A DNA stretch of 64,000 bases. Source: Planktothrix paucivesiculata PCC 9631. GTDB taxonomy: Bacteria; Cyanobacteriota; Cyanobacteriia; Cyanobacteriales; Microcoleaceae. The DNA is taken from assembly GCF_900009265.2 (NCBI RefSeq), contig NZ_LR735012.1, forward strand, positions 41,599 through 105,598, written 5' to 3'. The notes beneath the pieces were generated by a model. The model was not told where the DNA came from, searched no databases, and worked only from the letters and a program-made list of their open reading frames with translations. A program made the translations under genes and the position numbers. Of this stretch, positions 45,317-54,847 are shown in pieces; the first letter of the stretch is position 1; every line of letters begins with the position of its first letter.

Positions 45317-45871
45317 CTAAAGCCTTGAATTCAGATGGGCTTTACATTGATTCAAAATCCGAGTATCATTTTCGCTAGGATTAGGAAGACGATGAAATCC
45401 TTCTAAAACTAGATTATTTTCGCTCACCTGACCTCCGACGGTAGCGACAACCGCCGTATTATTTAACCCAATTTGATAGGAATGAGTCTCTTGAGTATAA
45501 CTATCAATAATATTTAAACTCAGATGATTTCCTTGGGGAACTCCCGTGAAACAGTCAAAAGATGAGCGCGGCATATAAAACGCCCCAATTACTTGACCTT
45601 GTTTAACTTCAAACACCATGTAAGACTGTCCAATTTGTTCCGGTTGGGGAGATTCACCATAGAGGTAAACCCCATCCTTAAGGAAATTACGTTGGACAAC
45701 GGCGGTTTCCGAATCAGGATTATGAGGATTTTGTGAAACTAAGACGGTGTTCGCCGAGGCGACTCCTCCCACCATAGTTAAGGCTAAAGTCGTACTCAGG
45801 AGGGAAAGTCGGGTAAATACCCGGCAAAACCCACTCCAAGATGAAATAGAATTAAGCAGTTGATCAAGCAT
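45317..45871 (-). CDS. Secreted protein, unknown
   Basis: This 184-residue protein has a long N-terminal region and a hydrophobic stretch (about 22-40, FTRLSLLSTTLALTMVGGVA) with a cleavage site near ASA-N. The mature part has two cysteines near C106 and C178 that could form a disulfide. The segment YLYGESPQPEQIGQSYMVFEV is typical of a group of conserved cyanobacterial secreted proteins, but no function is known. It ends 17 bases after xdhC on the opposite strand. Confidence 0.7.
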   Translation of the reverse strand: MLDQLLNSISSWSGFCRVFTRLSLLSTTLALTMVGGVASANTVLVSQNPHNPDSETAVVQRNFLKDGVYLYGESPQPEQIGQSYMVFEVKQGQVIGAFYMPRSSFDCFTGVPQGNHLSLNIIDSYTQETHSYQIGLNNTAVVATVGGQVSENNLVLEGFHRLPNPSENDTRILNQCKAHLNSRL

Positions 45872-46118
45872 TTTTTGAATCTCCTGCGAAAAGGCATTGA
45901 TAACCGAATCTCTAGCTACAGCATCAATTCAGTTGATTTCGGTAAAATTTACTGCTAACTGCAACATACAATACTATTTTGAAATTCTTTTGAAGTGAGC
46001 ATTACCTTTTCGATTAACCTAGATCGCTAATTCAGTAAACTAGATTAAAGCGTTTCAATAGTACGCCCACCAGAGGTATGATGACGTTACGGAGCAACTA
46101 AGGGAACGCAAAATTAAA

Positions 46119-47579
46119 ATGCGAATTCTATTTGTCGCCGCAGAAGCGGCACCTTTAGCAAAAGTAGGTGGGATGGGAGATGTGGTCGGTGCATTGCCGC
46201 AGGTGTTGCGGGCAATGGGACACGATGTGCGGATCTTTATGCCCTATTATGGCTTTCTCGCCGATAAGATCAAAGTCCCAAAAGACCCGATCTGGTGGGG
46301 AAATGCCATGTATCAGCGTTTTGCTGTCTTTGAAACGGTATTTCCCAAAACGGACGTGCCATTATATTTATTTGGGCATCCCTCTTTTATGCCTCGTCGC
46401 GTTTATTACGGAGAGGATGAGGAGTGGCGGTTCACTTTATTTTCTAGTGGCGCGGCGGAATTTGCGTGGAATTATTGGAAACCCCATATCATTCATTGCC
46501 ACGACTGGCATACTGGAATGATCCCCGTCTGGATGCAAGAAACACCAGATATTGCCACAATCTTCACTATTCATAATTTAGCATATCAAGGGCCTTGGCG
46601 TTGGTATTTGGAACGAATTACTTGGTGTCCTTGGTATATGCAAGGTCACAATACCATGGCGGCGGCAGTACAAGCGGCTGACCGAGTAACAACGGTTTCA
46701 CCGACTTATGCTGAACAAATTCAAACCGCAGCTTATGGGGAAAATTTAGAAGGGTTACTTTCCTTTGTCAGTGGCAAAATGACGGGAATTTTAAATGGAA
46801 TTGATACGAATTCCTATAACCCAGCGACTGACCCTTATATTCCCGAAAGGTTTACGGCTGATAGTTTGGAAAATCGCCGCGCCAATAAAGTTGCCATTCA
46901 AGAAGAAGTGGGATTAGAAGTTAATTCTAATACTTTTTTAATGGGGATGGTCACGCGATTGGTGGAACAAAAAGGGATTGATCTGGTAATTCAAATTATG
47001 GATCAATTCCTATCCTATAGCGATTGTCAATTGATTGTTTTAGGAACGGGCGATCGCTATTATGAAACCCAATTATGGCACATGGCTTCCCGTTATCCGG
47101 GTCGGATGACGACGCAATTATTGTTTAATGATGCCCTCTCAAGGCGGATTTATGCGGGTTGTGATGCCTTTGTGATGCCGAGTCGGTTTGAACCCTGCGG
47201 CATTAGTCAGATGTTGGCGATGCGTTATGGTTGTATTCCGATTGTTCGACGGACGGGCGGTTTAGTTGATACGGTATCCTATAATGATCCGATTAATTAT
47301 CAGGGTACAGGATACTGTTTCGATCGCTATGAACCCCTAGATTTTTATACCTCAATGGTTCGGGCTTCTGAAGCTTTCCGGTTTAAAGATCAATGGCGAG
47401 AACTGCAACGTCGGGCGATGAGTGAAAACTTTAGTTGGGAAAATTCCGCTAGAGAGTATATCCAACTTTACAACAATGTAATGGATGGTTATGGCGGCGT
47501 TTCTAATGAACCCGCACCCGCACCCGCACCTCCCCAACCCCCTCAACCCCCTCAACCCTCTGCTGGTGCAGTGGTTTAA
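46119..47579 (+). CDS. glgA: Glycogen (starch) synthase
   Basis: GlgA is a GT5-family enzyme that elongates glycogen from ADP-glucose. The 486-residue protein has the ADP-glucose motif K15[12 protein letters not shown], the [12 protein letters not shown] block, [11 protein letters not shown], and the C-terminal [21 protein letters not shown] with the catalytic acidic residue region. The last 24 residues or so are a proline-rich tail ([16 protein letters not shown]) not part of the catalytic fold, encoded by repetitive CCCGCA and CCCCCTCAA units. Cyanobacteria often have two GlgA forms; this looks like the GlgA1 type. Confidence 0.95.
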   Translation: MRILFVAAEAAPLAKVGGMGDVVGALPQVLRAMGHDVRIFMPYYGFLADKIKVPKDPIWWGNAMYQRFAVFETVFPKTDVPLYLFGHPSFMPRRVYYGEDEEWRFTLFSSGAAEFAWNYWKPHIIHCHDWHTGMIPVWMQETPDIATIFTIHNLAYQGPWRWYLERITWCPWYMQGHNTMAAAVQAADRVTTVSPTYAEQIQTAAYGENLEGLLSFVSGKMTGILNGIDTNSYNPATDPYIPERFTADSLENRRANKVAIQEEVGLEVNSNTFLMGMVTRLVEQKGIDLVIQIMDQFLSYSDCQLIVLGTGDRYYETQLWHMASRYPGRMTTQLLFNDALSRRIYAGCDAFVMPSRFEPCGISQMLAMRYGCIPIVRRTGGLVDTVSYNDPINYQGTGYCFDRYEPLDFYTSMVRASEAFRFKDQWRELQRRAMSENFSWENSAREYIQLYNNVMDGYGGVSNEPAPAPAPPQPPQPPQPSAGAVV

Positions 47580-47665
47580 GGGTTGATGTCTACTAGAATT
47601 AAAGTTCAAAGTTCAAAGTTTAAAACGGTTTAAATTTTGAATTTTGAACTTTATAAACTATTAAT

Positions 47666-48079
47666 TTAGGCAAATAAATCTAAAGGAAAATGTCCGTATA
47701 CTCCATTAATTCCATTTTCATCGGTGGATTGAAAAGAAATTAGCACCCCACGATATTTTTCTAAATAGGGACTAATATAGAAATTTTGACTGCGACCATT
47801 GAATTTTAAATAGACCGATTCCGAGACAGGTTCTAAGGCATGATCTTCTACATTAATTGAATATTCAAAGGCTTTTAAATAATCTGTTAATGCGCTTAAA
47901 GCCTCGGCCATGGAATCAGCACAAATGCCAATCATTTGATATTCAGATTCCCGGTTAAGTAATAATAAAGCTGCTTGAATCTTAGCCTTTTCTGAATCGG
48001 AAATAGGGGGAATTGCATCTGTACAAAGAAAGCCCTTTAAAATAGATTGAGCATCGGGAATGGTTAATGGGGATATCAT
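47666..48079 (-). CDS. DUF1824-like conserved protein
   Basis: This 137-residue protein resembles the small cyanobacterial DUF1824 family: DAQSILKGFLC, ALLLLNRESEYQMIGICADS near 40-60, and a beta-rich end VYLKFNGRSQNFYISPYLEKYRGVLIS and HFPLDLF. The family has no known function. It is cytoplasmic, without a signal peptide. The gene is convergent with glgA. Confidence 0.65.
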   Translation of the reverse strand: MISPLTIPDAQSILKGFLCTDAIPPISDSEKAKIQAALLLLNRESEYQMIGICADSMAEALSALTDYLKAFEYSINVEDHALEPVSESVYLKFNGRSQNFYISPYLEKYRGVLISFQSTDENGINGVYGHFPLDLFA

Positions 48080-48177
48080 AATTAATCAGGATTTGAAGTT
48101 TGGGTTAGAAATAAAAGAACACCCGATGCACTATAGCACTAAGCATTACAGTTAGGACACTTCTAAATCCTGAAAAT

Positions 48178-48315
48178 CATTACCCATTACCCATTACCCT
48201 GTTACTGAGCGAAGTCGAAGTATTACCCATTACCCTGTTACTGAGCGAAGTCGAAGTATTACCCATTACCCATTACCCATTACCCATTACCCATTACCCA
48301 TTACCTGTTCCCTAT
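48178..48315. repeat. Heptad array with embedded 22-base insert
   Basis: TTACCCA units run in tandem from about 48180, with two interruptions by the same 22-base block beginning GTTACTGAGCGAAGTCG (48201-48222 and 48237-48258). Then TTACCCA runs on for about six units and ends near TTCCCTATTCCC. The block occurs once more, inverted, at 54900-54921. The array lies between two minus-strand genes. Confidence 0.8.
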
Positions 48316-48331
48316 TCCCTAGCCCTATAGA

Positions 48332-49015
48332 CTAAGCCGTGGCGTGGGTCAATTCTTGCCATCGTTGATGCCAAAGTTCCATGGCCGTTTCCCCTTGGGG
48401 CAGATCAGCAAATTCTTGGCTTTGTTGTTTAAGTTCCGGGGCTAAACGTTCTAAGCCATCAAAGCTATTGCAGTAACGCAAAATGGTTTTCCAGCCGTCA
48501 TGCCATTGTTGAGCCGCTTGTTGACGCTCCCGCAGGGGTCTGAGACGTTCTTCTTCTTGAGCTTGGCGTTGGGCTTCCAGTTTTAATTGTTGGGATTTCT
48601 GCGCCCAGGCAGACCGCCATGCTTCTAGGATGGAGGATTCATACTGGGTTGGGTATTGTTTCACTTCTAAACTGAGCATTTCCCCCAGTTGATCTAAGTA
48701 GGGGCGATCGCTACAATTTTTAATGGCATCTAACCCCGTTTCTTTCCAGAGGGGGAGGCGACGATAACTGACAAAAATGGCTTTTTTCTGTTCAATTTTT
48801 ACCCAAATTTGGTGTTGCCAGAATTCTAGGCGCTCAATGTTTCGAGGTGCGATACTCAGTAAGGTAGCAACTTCCAACCAGACACGGGCCAGGGGCCATT
48901 GACTCGGAACAATCACTCCAGCCTGAATTAAATTATGAGACATGGGCAAACACCTAGATTCTGCACGATGATTTTCCCAAACACTAGATATAGCGTCTTG
49001 ATTGGGAATTGTCAA
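48332..49015 (-). CDS. Conserved protein, unknown
   Basis: This 227-residue protein is acidic and rich in glutamine, with a likely coiled coil near residues 138-172 (QQLKLEAQRQAQEEERLRPL). A second ATG at 48943 (MSHNLIQAGVIVP) may be the real start. The motif SWQW-like tryptophans (PSQWPLARVWLEVA, QHQIWVKIEQKKAIFVSYRRLPLW) suggests a small globular domain before the coil. No family is recognised. Confidence 0.6.
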   Translation of the reverse strand: MTIPNQDAISSVWENHRAESRCLPMSHNLIQAGVIVPSQWPLARVWLEVATLLSIAPRNIERLEFWQHQIWVKIEQKKAIFVSYRRLPLWKETGLDAIKNCSDRPYLDQLGEMLSLEVKQYPTQYESSILEAWRSAWAQKSQQLKLEAQRQAQEEERLRPLRERQQAAQQWHDGWKTILRYCNSFDGLERLAPELKQQSQEFADLPQGETAMELWHQRWQELTHATA

Positions 49016-49224
49016 TAATTATACTCTATATTTGGAATTTAGTCTAGGTCTTGAGGAAGAAAAATTGCAGCCAATGGCTAGACGGGGCCAAGATTGTAGC
49101 GACGAATACAGCAAGTTGGGTTGAAGCGTTTTTGAGTATACACTTTAATAGAATAGCAGAAGTTAACACCGTTGGCAAAGGCCCAAATTTTGGACGTCAA
49201 TGATTAGGGATTGTATTCAAAAGT

Positions 49225-49611
49225 ATGAAAATTAATAAAATTCATCATATTGCAATTATTTGTTCTAATTATCAAAAATCTAAGGATTTTTATGTGAATG
49301 TTTTAGGGTTTGAAATTATTCAAGAAACCTTTAGAAAAGAACGAAATTCTTATAAATTAGATCTGCGAGTGGGAACCCAGGATCAGATTGAGTTATTTTC
49401 CTTTCTTGATCCTCCCCAACGGCCGAATAAACCGGAATCCTGTGGTTTAAGACATTTAGCTTTTGAAGTAGATGATATCGACCAAAGCGTTAGGGATTTA
49501 TCGGGAAAGGGGATTGCAGTAGAACCGATTCGTTTAGATGAAATTACAGGAAAACGATATACATTTTTTCAAGATCCGGATCATTTGCCATTGGAAATTT
49601 ATCAAAAATAG
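49225..49611 (+). CDS. Glyoxalase-like VOC family protein
   Basis: This 128-residue protein has IHHIAIICSNYQKSKDFYVNVLGFEI at the start and LRHLAFEVDDIDQSV and FFQDPDHLPLEIY later. These are the two beta-alpha-beta-beta-beta modules of the VOC fold, with H8-type metal residues, E54 region and E125. It resembles the GloA2/YaeR-type small glyoxalases. Its substrate cannot be set from sequence. Confidence 0.88.
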   Translation: MKINKIHHIAIICSNYQKSKDFYVNVLGFEIIQETFRKERNSYKLDLRVGTQDQIELFSFLDPPQRPNKPESCGLRHLAFEVDDIDQSVRDLSGKGIAVEPIRLDEITGKRYTFFQDPDHLPLEIYQK

Positions 49612-49612
49612 G

Positions 49613-49660
49613 AAATAGGGAACAGGGAACAGGGAACAGGGAATAGGGAATAGGGAAGGA
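49613..49660. repeat. GGGAACA heptad array
   Basis: Tandem GGGAACA and GGGAATA units, about six, follow the stop of the VOC gene. The sequence GTTGTTCCCTGCCCT at about 49711-49725 is partly complementary to it and could close a hairpin before the convergent gene. The array matches the heptad class seen in the rplX-rplE spacer. Confidence 0.75.
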
Positions 49661-49725
49661 ACACCGGAATATAGACTAATGCCCAAATCTATCGGGTACA
49701 TTCCTTCTGTTGTTCCCTGCCCTAA

Positions 49726-50118
49726 TTAATAATCTCGAACCACGGAAGCACTACCATAGGCTTTTTGCCAGAGATGATAGAGTAAAGATTCCGTGCGATC
49801 GCCTAAAACACTCAGAAAAATTCCAGTTTCACCCTCTGGATCAACCGTGATCCAAGTTCCGGTTAAACTAACTTCGATGGTCTCTGCATCCGCCAGACAT
49901 AAGGCGATCGCTTCTGACTGCTGTTGACGCACTGCCACCTCCAACATTGAGAGGGCGGGTAAACCCACTGGTAATAGAAACGAGGCGGAACTGGGTTGCA
50001 CGACCATAGTTTGGCCCATTCGCATTGCCAACTTCACCCGCAGCGCCACCAATTGCTCTGGAGATTGACTCAGGCGCTCGAGATGAAAAGTTGTTTCGGT
50101 ATAAGTTAACTTCAGCAT
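49726..50118 (-). CDS. Conserved protein, unknown
   Basis: This 130-residue protein has no signal peptide. It shows MLKLTYTETTFHLERLSQSPEQLVALRVKLAMRMG and TWITVDPEGETGIFLSVLG, a pattern I recognise only as a conserved cyanobacterial protein without a named function. It ends LWQKAYGSASVVRDY. A foldback element lies upstream on the other side. Confidence 0.65.
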   Translation of the reverse strand: MLKLTYTETTFHLERLSQSPEQLVALRVKLAMRMGQTMVVQPSSASFLLPVGLPALSMLEVAVRQQQSEAIALCLADAETIEVSLTGTWITVDPEGETGIFLSVLGDRTESLLYHLWQKAYGSASVVRDY

Positions 50119-50488
50119 GGATTAATCGATCCCTTTTCGCAAAAAGCAAAGGTTTGTGAGGGGTTGATAGTTGATATAGGACTTACGCATGGGGCCCGAG
50201 AAACCGGGTTTTTTAGAACATAAGTGGGTAACAACGCAGTATTTTCGTAAAAAAACCCGGTTTCTTTGGTTGGGTGCGTAAGTCCTGTGATAGTTAGTGA
50301 TTGATGGTTAACGATTAGTGGATGACTCCACTGTAGGAGCCAGAATCCTTGAAACGATTGGAGTTTTGTCGAAGTGTGGATAGGTTGATCACCGGAAAGC
50401 TAAACCTTAATTTTAGATAGTTTTAATCTGACGTTATTTATACTACACTAATATTACACAAACGTCTACTTTTTCAAGGAGAAAAATT
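50119..50488. other. Spacer with foldback element, before RHH gene
   Basis: This 370-base spacer separates two divergent genes. It holds the foldback element at 50178-50286. The rest (50287-50488) has no gene. Just before the RHH gene, AAGGAG at 50476-50481 forms a good ribosome binding site. A -10-like TATACT and similar AT-rich words occur at about 50438-50446 but no clear -35 was found. Confidence 0.6.
50178..50286. mobile_element. Foldback (MITE-like) element, copy 2
   Basis: The 109-bp element has termini AGGACTTACGCA (50178-50189) and TGCGTAAGTCCT (50275-50286), identical to copy 1 at 24775. The arms hold GAGAAACCGGGTTTTT and AAAAACCCGGTTTCT. The centre differs from copy 1. It has no coding capacity, so it must be mobilised in trans if at all. 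Confidence 0.8.
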
Positions 50489-50827
50489 ATGTATACCCTT
50501 CCCAAAACTTCAACCACCGATATGGAAGTCACCAGCATTCGCCTAGAACGGGATCTCAAAGAGAGATTAAAAGGACTAGCCAAGAACAAAGGCTATCAAG
50601 CATTGATTCGAGACATCCTCTGGAATTATGTCCAACAAAAATCGGGAGATTATCGGCCATCCCTGACCCGAGAAGATATCCGCGCCCACATTTCCGCCAT
50701 TGCAGAACAGGAGGAACGCTGCGTTTTAACAGGCAATATTATCCGACCCAAAGAAGCAATGTTTCTAGGACTCACGTTTCAAGGCGATATGGTTCCCCTC
50801 AGTTTGGACAGTTTAGAAGGCCAGTAA
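50489..50827 (+). CDS. Ribbon-helix-helix-like small protein
   Basis: This 112-residue protein has a start MEVTSIRLERDLKERLKGLAKNKGYQALIRDILWNYVQQ typical of a ribbon-helix-helix (CopG-like) fold, a DNA-binding dimer fold. The C-terminal half (GDYRPSLTREDIRAHISAIAEQEERCVLTGNIIRPKEAM) is not part of that fold. No antitoxin partner gene is adjacent. The ATG at 50489 has AAGGAG upstream. Confidence 0.75.
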   Translation: MYTLPKTSTTDMEVTSIRLERDLKERLKGLAKNKGYQALIRDILWNYVQQKSGDYRPSLTREDIRAHISAIAEQEERCVLTGNIIRPKEAMFLGLTFQGDMVPLSLDSLEGQ

Positions 50828-51034
50828 AAGCCATCCGAGGTGAAGATTTTCCAATCCCCCTTGATAAAACAGGGGGATTCAGGGGTTTTTGGCTTAATTT
50901 GATTCCCCTATCTACGTCCTAGCCCCCTATTCCTTTGGAATAATTTTTTTCCCCAACTGGATTTTAGTAGATTATTCTGGAAAAGTCCCTCTAAAAAAGC
51001 GAGACTTTAAACCCAGATTTTTGGTAAAAAATTT

Positions 51035-52159
51035 ATGTCAGATTGTCAAGGTCATATTTTAATTGTTGATGACACCCCCGATAATTTAAGGCTGTTATCA
51101 AAAACCCTCAGCGAACAGGGCTACGAGGTTCAATGTGCTATTAATGGAAATTTAGCATTAATGGCGGTCAAGCATGAACCACCGGATTTAATTTTATTAG
51201 ATATTAAAATGCCGGAAATGGATGGGTATGAAGTTTGTAAACGGTTGAAAAATCAAGCAGAAACGGCAGAAATCCCCGTGATTTTTTTAAGTGCCTTAGA
51301 TGATGTTTTCGATAAGGTTAAAGCCTTTAATGTGGGAGGAGCGGATTATATTACTAAACCGTTTCAGGTGGAAGAAGTTTTTGCCCGGATTGAAAATCAA
51401 CTGACTATTTGCCGTTTACAACAACAATTACAAACTAAAAATATTAAACTAGAACAGTTAAACCAAGAGTTACAGCGTTCCAATCGAGAATTAGAAGAAT
51501 TTGCCTATATCGTTTCTCACGATTTACAGCAACCTTTACAAACGATTACCGGATTTGCAGAATTATTATTAGCATTAAAATCCGAAATCAATTTAGAAGA
51601 AGAAGCTGAGGAATATGTCACCCCGATTTTAGAAGAAGGGATTAGGATGCAAGAACTGATCCAAAACTTACTTGAATATAGTCGAGTCGGAACCAAAAAA
51701 CGTCATTTTGAAATTACCAACTGTCAAGAAATTTTGAGAAAATCTTTAGGTCATTTACATAGTGCCATTGAAGAAAGTTGTGCTATCATTACTCACGAAA
51801 CCCTACCCACTCTCAGGGCAGATCGGATTCAACTGGGACAATTATTTCAGAATTTAATTGGCAATGGGATTAAATATCAACGTCCTAATATTCAGCCTAA
51901 AATTGTAATTTCTGTTCAGGAAAAACCCGAAGAATGGCTATTTAGGGTGGAAGATAATGGCATCGGAATTAAACCCGAAAACTTTGATCGGATTTTTCAA
52001 GTCTTTCAGCGTCTTCATACCTATCAAGACTATCCCGGCAGTGGGGTAGGGTTAGCGATTTGTAAAAAAATAGTTGAACGTCATCAAGGAAAAATTTGGT
52101 TAGAATCAGAATGGGGAATCGGAACCACATTCCATTTTACATTACCAAAATTGGATTAG
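51035..52159 (+). CDS. Receiver-histidine kinase hybrid
   Basis: This 374-residue protein has an N-terminal receiver (D12-D13, D56 in LLDIKMPEMDG, K108 in YITKPF), a coiled linker (about 118-155), a HisKA domain with H162 in IVSHDLQQPLQ, and an HATPase domain with NLIGNGIKY, VEDNGIGIKPENFDRIF and GSGVGLAICKKIVERHQG. A receiver placed before the kinase suggests the kinase is set by another system. The second kinase begins 6 bases downstream, so they are surely co-transcribed. Confidence 0.93.
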   Translation: MSDCQGHILIVDDTPDNLRLLSKTLSEQGYEVQCAINGNLALMAVKHEPPDLILLDIKMPEMDGYEVCKRLKNQAETAEIPVIFLSALDDVFDKVKAFNVGGADYITKPFQVEEVFARIENQLTICRLQQQLQTKNIKLEQLNQELQRSNRELEEFAYIVSHDLQQPLQTITGFAELLLALKSEINLEEEAEEYVTPILEEGIRMQELIQNLLEYSRVGTKKRHFEITNCQEILRKSLGHLHSAIEESCAIITHETLPTLRADRIQLGQLFQNLIGNGIKYQRPNIQPKIVISVQEKPEEWLFRVEDNGIGIKPENFDRIFQVFQRLHTYQDYPGSGVGLAICKKIVERHQGKIWLESEWGIGTTFHFTLPKLD

Positions 52160-52165
52160 GGTGAT

Positions 52166-54847
52166 ATGAAACGTTCTCAAGGATCACAAATACAAGTCTT
52201 ACAAGAACAACTTACGACGGAAATTAAAGCACGTCAGCAACTGGAAATGGCACTGCAAGAAAGTCAATCCCATTGGCGAGACCTGTTCCATTTATCACCA
52301 ATTGGCATGGTAGAAATTTCCTTGGAGGGGAAGTTTTTAGAAGTTAATTCTTCTTTTTGTAAGTTTGTGGGATATTCTCAAGCTGAATTGATCGAATTTC
52401 AATTTAATCAGATTACCCATCCTGATGATCAAAGTATTAGTTTTGAATCTTTCAATCAGTTAATTACTCAAAAAATATCACAATTTCAAATTGAAAACCG
52501 TTATAAACATAAACAAGGACACTGGGTTTATGCGATTGTCAATGGTTATTTACGTTTAGATGCTCAGGGCAAACCCCGTTCTGTTATGGGTCAAATCCAG
52601 AATATTACCCAGCGCAAATTGGCCGAGGAAAATATTAAGGAGCGGGAAGAATATTTACGTTTAATTTTAAATAATATTCCCCAGCAAGTCTTTTGGAAAG
52701 ATACGAATTTAGTATTTAGGGGGTGTAATACAAATTGGGCGGAAGCGGCACAGTTAGAAAGTCCTGAATATGTGATCGGAAAAACTGACCATGATCTATT
52801 TTCTGATCCTAAAATTGGGGACTTTTTTCGGACTCAGGATCGGCGGGTGATGGCTTCCAAACAAGCGGAAATGCACTTAATTGCACCTAAACAAAAACCT
52901 TCTGCTGATGGGCGAAAATTATGGTTAGATATTAGTCGCATTCCCATGCAGGATTCTGAGGGAAATGTGATTGGAATTTTGGGGGTAATTGAAGATATTA
53001 CGGAACGAAAAGAAATTGATGAAAAGTTAAGATTAACGCAATTTTCTATTGAAAAATCCAGAGATTATTTTTTATTTACAGATAGTAACGCACAATTTTT
53101 TGATATTAATGAAGCAGCTTGTAATACTTTGGGATATTCCCGCGAAGCATTATTGAAAATGCGGGTTAAAGATATTGATCCCCAAGCATTAGAAGACGCA
53201 TGGCCGATTTCTTGGGAGGAGTTAAAACAAGAGGGTTCTTTTACTTTTGAATCGGTTCATTTAACCAAAACTGGTCAAGAAATTAGTGTAGAAATTACTT
53301 TGAGTTATTTAGAATATAATAATAAAGAATATGGTTGTGCAATTGTCCGGGATATTTGCGATCGCAAACAAGCTGAAATTGCCTTACAACAAGCCAAAGA
53401 AGCCGCAGAAACCGCTAATCGAGCTAAGAGTGAATTTCTCGCCCGCATGAGTCATGAATTACGAACCCCGATGAATGCTATCTTGGGATTTACGCAACTA
53501 ATGGAACGGGATTTAAAGCGAAATCCCCAGGTTTTATTGGCAGAACATCAAGAGCATTTAGACATTATTGGTCGCAGTGGTGAACATCTATTGAATTTAA
53601 TTAATGATGTTTTGGAAATGTCTAAAATTGAAGCCGGACAAATTATATTAAATCCCTCTAAATTTGATTTACCCTCTCTCCTCAATTCAATTCAAGATAT
53701 GTTAGCGTTTAAAGCAAAATCTAAAGGTTTAGAGTTTAATATTATTTCTGACTTGGGTTTTGCTGAATATATTGAAACCGATCAAAGTAAATTGCGACAG
53801 GTATTAATTAATTTATTGGGAAATTCAATTAAATTTACTAATAAGGGATCTATTAATTTAAAAGTTAAACCTTTAAATAATAGGATTTCTTCAAATCAAG
53901 TTTTACTCAGCTTTGAAATTGAAGATACGGGGTCAGGGATTTCCGCAGAGGAATTAGAGTTACTCTTTCAACCCTTTATCCAAACGGAAACCGGACGTAA
54001 ATCTCAACAGGGAACAGGATTAGGATTATCCATTAGCAAACAGTTTGTAGAATTAATGGGAGGAGAAATTACCGTCAGTAGTCAAGTAGGAAAAGGCACA
54101 ATTTTTCGCTTTTATATTCAAGCTAAATTAGCTATTTTTTCCGATGTTAGTTGTCAAGAAATACCCCAAAGAGTCATCGGTTTAGCCCCCAATCAACCCA
54201 GCTATCGGATTTTAGTAGTTGATGATAATTGGACAAATCGACAGTTAGTAATTAAGGTTTTAAAACCTTTAGGATTTCAATTAAGAGAAGCAGAAAATGG
54301 TCAAGAAGCCATTACCATTTGGGAAAATTGGCAACCGAATTTGATTTTTATGGATATGCGAATGCCAATTATGGATGGTTATGAAACAACCCGAAGAATT
54401 AAACAGCATTCGCCCCAAGGTCAATCAACTGTTATTATTGCTTTAACAGCCAGTGCATTACAACAGGATCAATCCGTGTTTTTATCAGCAGGATGTGATG
54501 ATTTTATCAGAAAACCCTTTCGAGTAGATCTGTTATTTAAAAAAATTTCTGAGTATTTGGGAGTTAGTTTTATCTATGAGGAAGATGCACCGGAGGTAAA
54601 TAGTTCTCCACCACAATTAAATAATCTGGCTGAATTAACCCCGGAAGTATTAGCATTGTTGCCAAAATCAATTGTTCAAGAATTATATCAGGCTTCCCAG
54701 AAACTTAATTCTAAGTTAGTCAATCAAGCGATTAAAAAAATTCCGGTTTCTCATCAACCCATTAGTCAATTGTTAATCCAATTAGCCGATAATTTTCGAT
54801 ATGATCTGATTATGGATTTAACCCAAGCGATCGCTGAAAGTCAATAA
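52166..54847 (+). CDS. PAS-containing hybrid histidine kinase
   Basis: This 893-residue protein has a coiled start, PAS/PAC units (about 40-150, 160-280, 285-405), a coiled linker, HisKA with ARMSHELRTPMNAILGFTQ, HATPase with NLLGNSIKFTN, IEDTGSGISAEELELLFQP and GTGLGLSISKQFVELMGG, then a receiver (about 690-810) with VVDDNWTNRQL and MDMRMPIMDGYETTR. The final 70 residues form a helical tail without a clear Hpt histidine. No membrane segment is seen, so it is probably a cytoplasmic sensor. It partners with the upstream kinase. Confidence 0.92.
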   Translation: MKRSQGSQIQVLQEQLTTEIKARQQLEMALQESQSHWRDLFHLSPIGMVEISLEGKFLEVNSSFCKFVGYSQAELIEFQFNQITHPDDQSISFESFNQLITQKISQFQIENRYKHKQGHWVYAIVNGYLRLDAQGKPRSVMGQIQNITQRKLAEENIKEREEYLRLILNNIPQQVFWKDTNLVFRGCNTNWAEAAQLESPEYVIGKTDHDLFSDPKIGDFFRTQDRRVMASKQAEMHLIAPKQKPSADGRKLWLDISRIPMQDSEGNVIGILGVIEDITERKEIDEKLRLTQFSIEKSRDYFLFTDSNAQFFDINEAACNTLGYSREALLKMRVKDIDPQALEDAWPISWEELKQEGSFTFESVHLTKTGQEISVEITLSYLEYNNKEYGCAIVRDICDRKQAEIALQQAKEAAETANRAKSEFLARMSHELRTPMNAILGFTQLMERDLKRNPQVLLAEHQEHLDIIGRSGEHLLNLINDVLEMSKIEAGQIILNPSKFDLPSLLNSIQDMLAFKAKSKGLEFNIISDLGFAEYIETDQSKLRQVLINLLGNSIKFTNKGSINLKVKPLNNRISSNQVLLSFEIEDTGSGISAEELELLFQPFIQTETGRKSQQGTGLGLSISKQFVELMGGEITVSSQVGKGTIFRFYIQAKLAIFSDVSCQEIPQRVIGLAPNQPSYRILVVDDNWTNRQLVIKVLKPLGFQLREAENGQEAITIWENWQPNLIFMDMRMPIMDGYETTRRIKQHSPQGQSTVIIALTASALQQDQSVFLSAGCDDFIRKPFRVDLLFKKISEYLGVSFIYEEDAPEVNSSPPQLNNLAELTPEVLALLPKSIVQELYQASQKLNSKLVNQAIKKIPVSHQPISQLLIQLADNFRYDLIMDLTQAIAESQ

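Noticed and set aside
48178..48315. Possible CRISPR array
   Set aside because: The repeats are 7-base units without spacers of equal length; the two 22-base blocks are only 36 bases apart and no cas genes are present.
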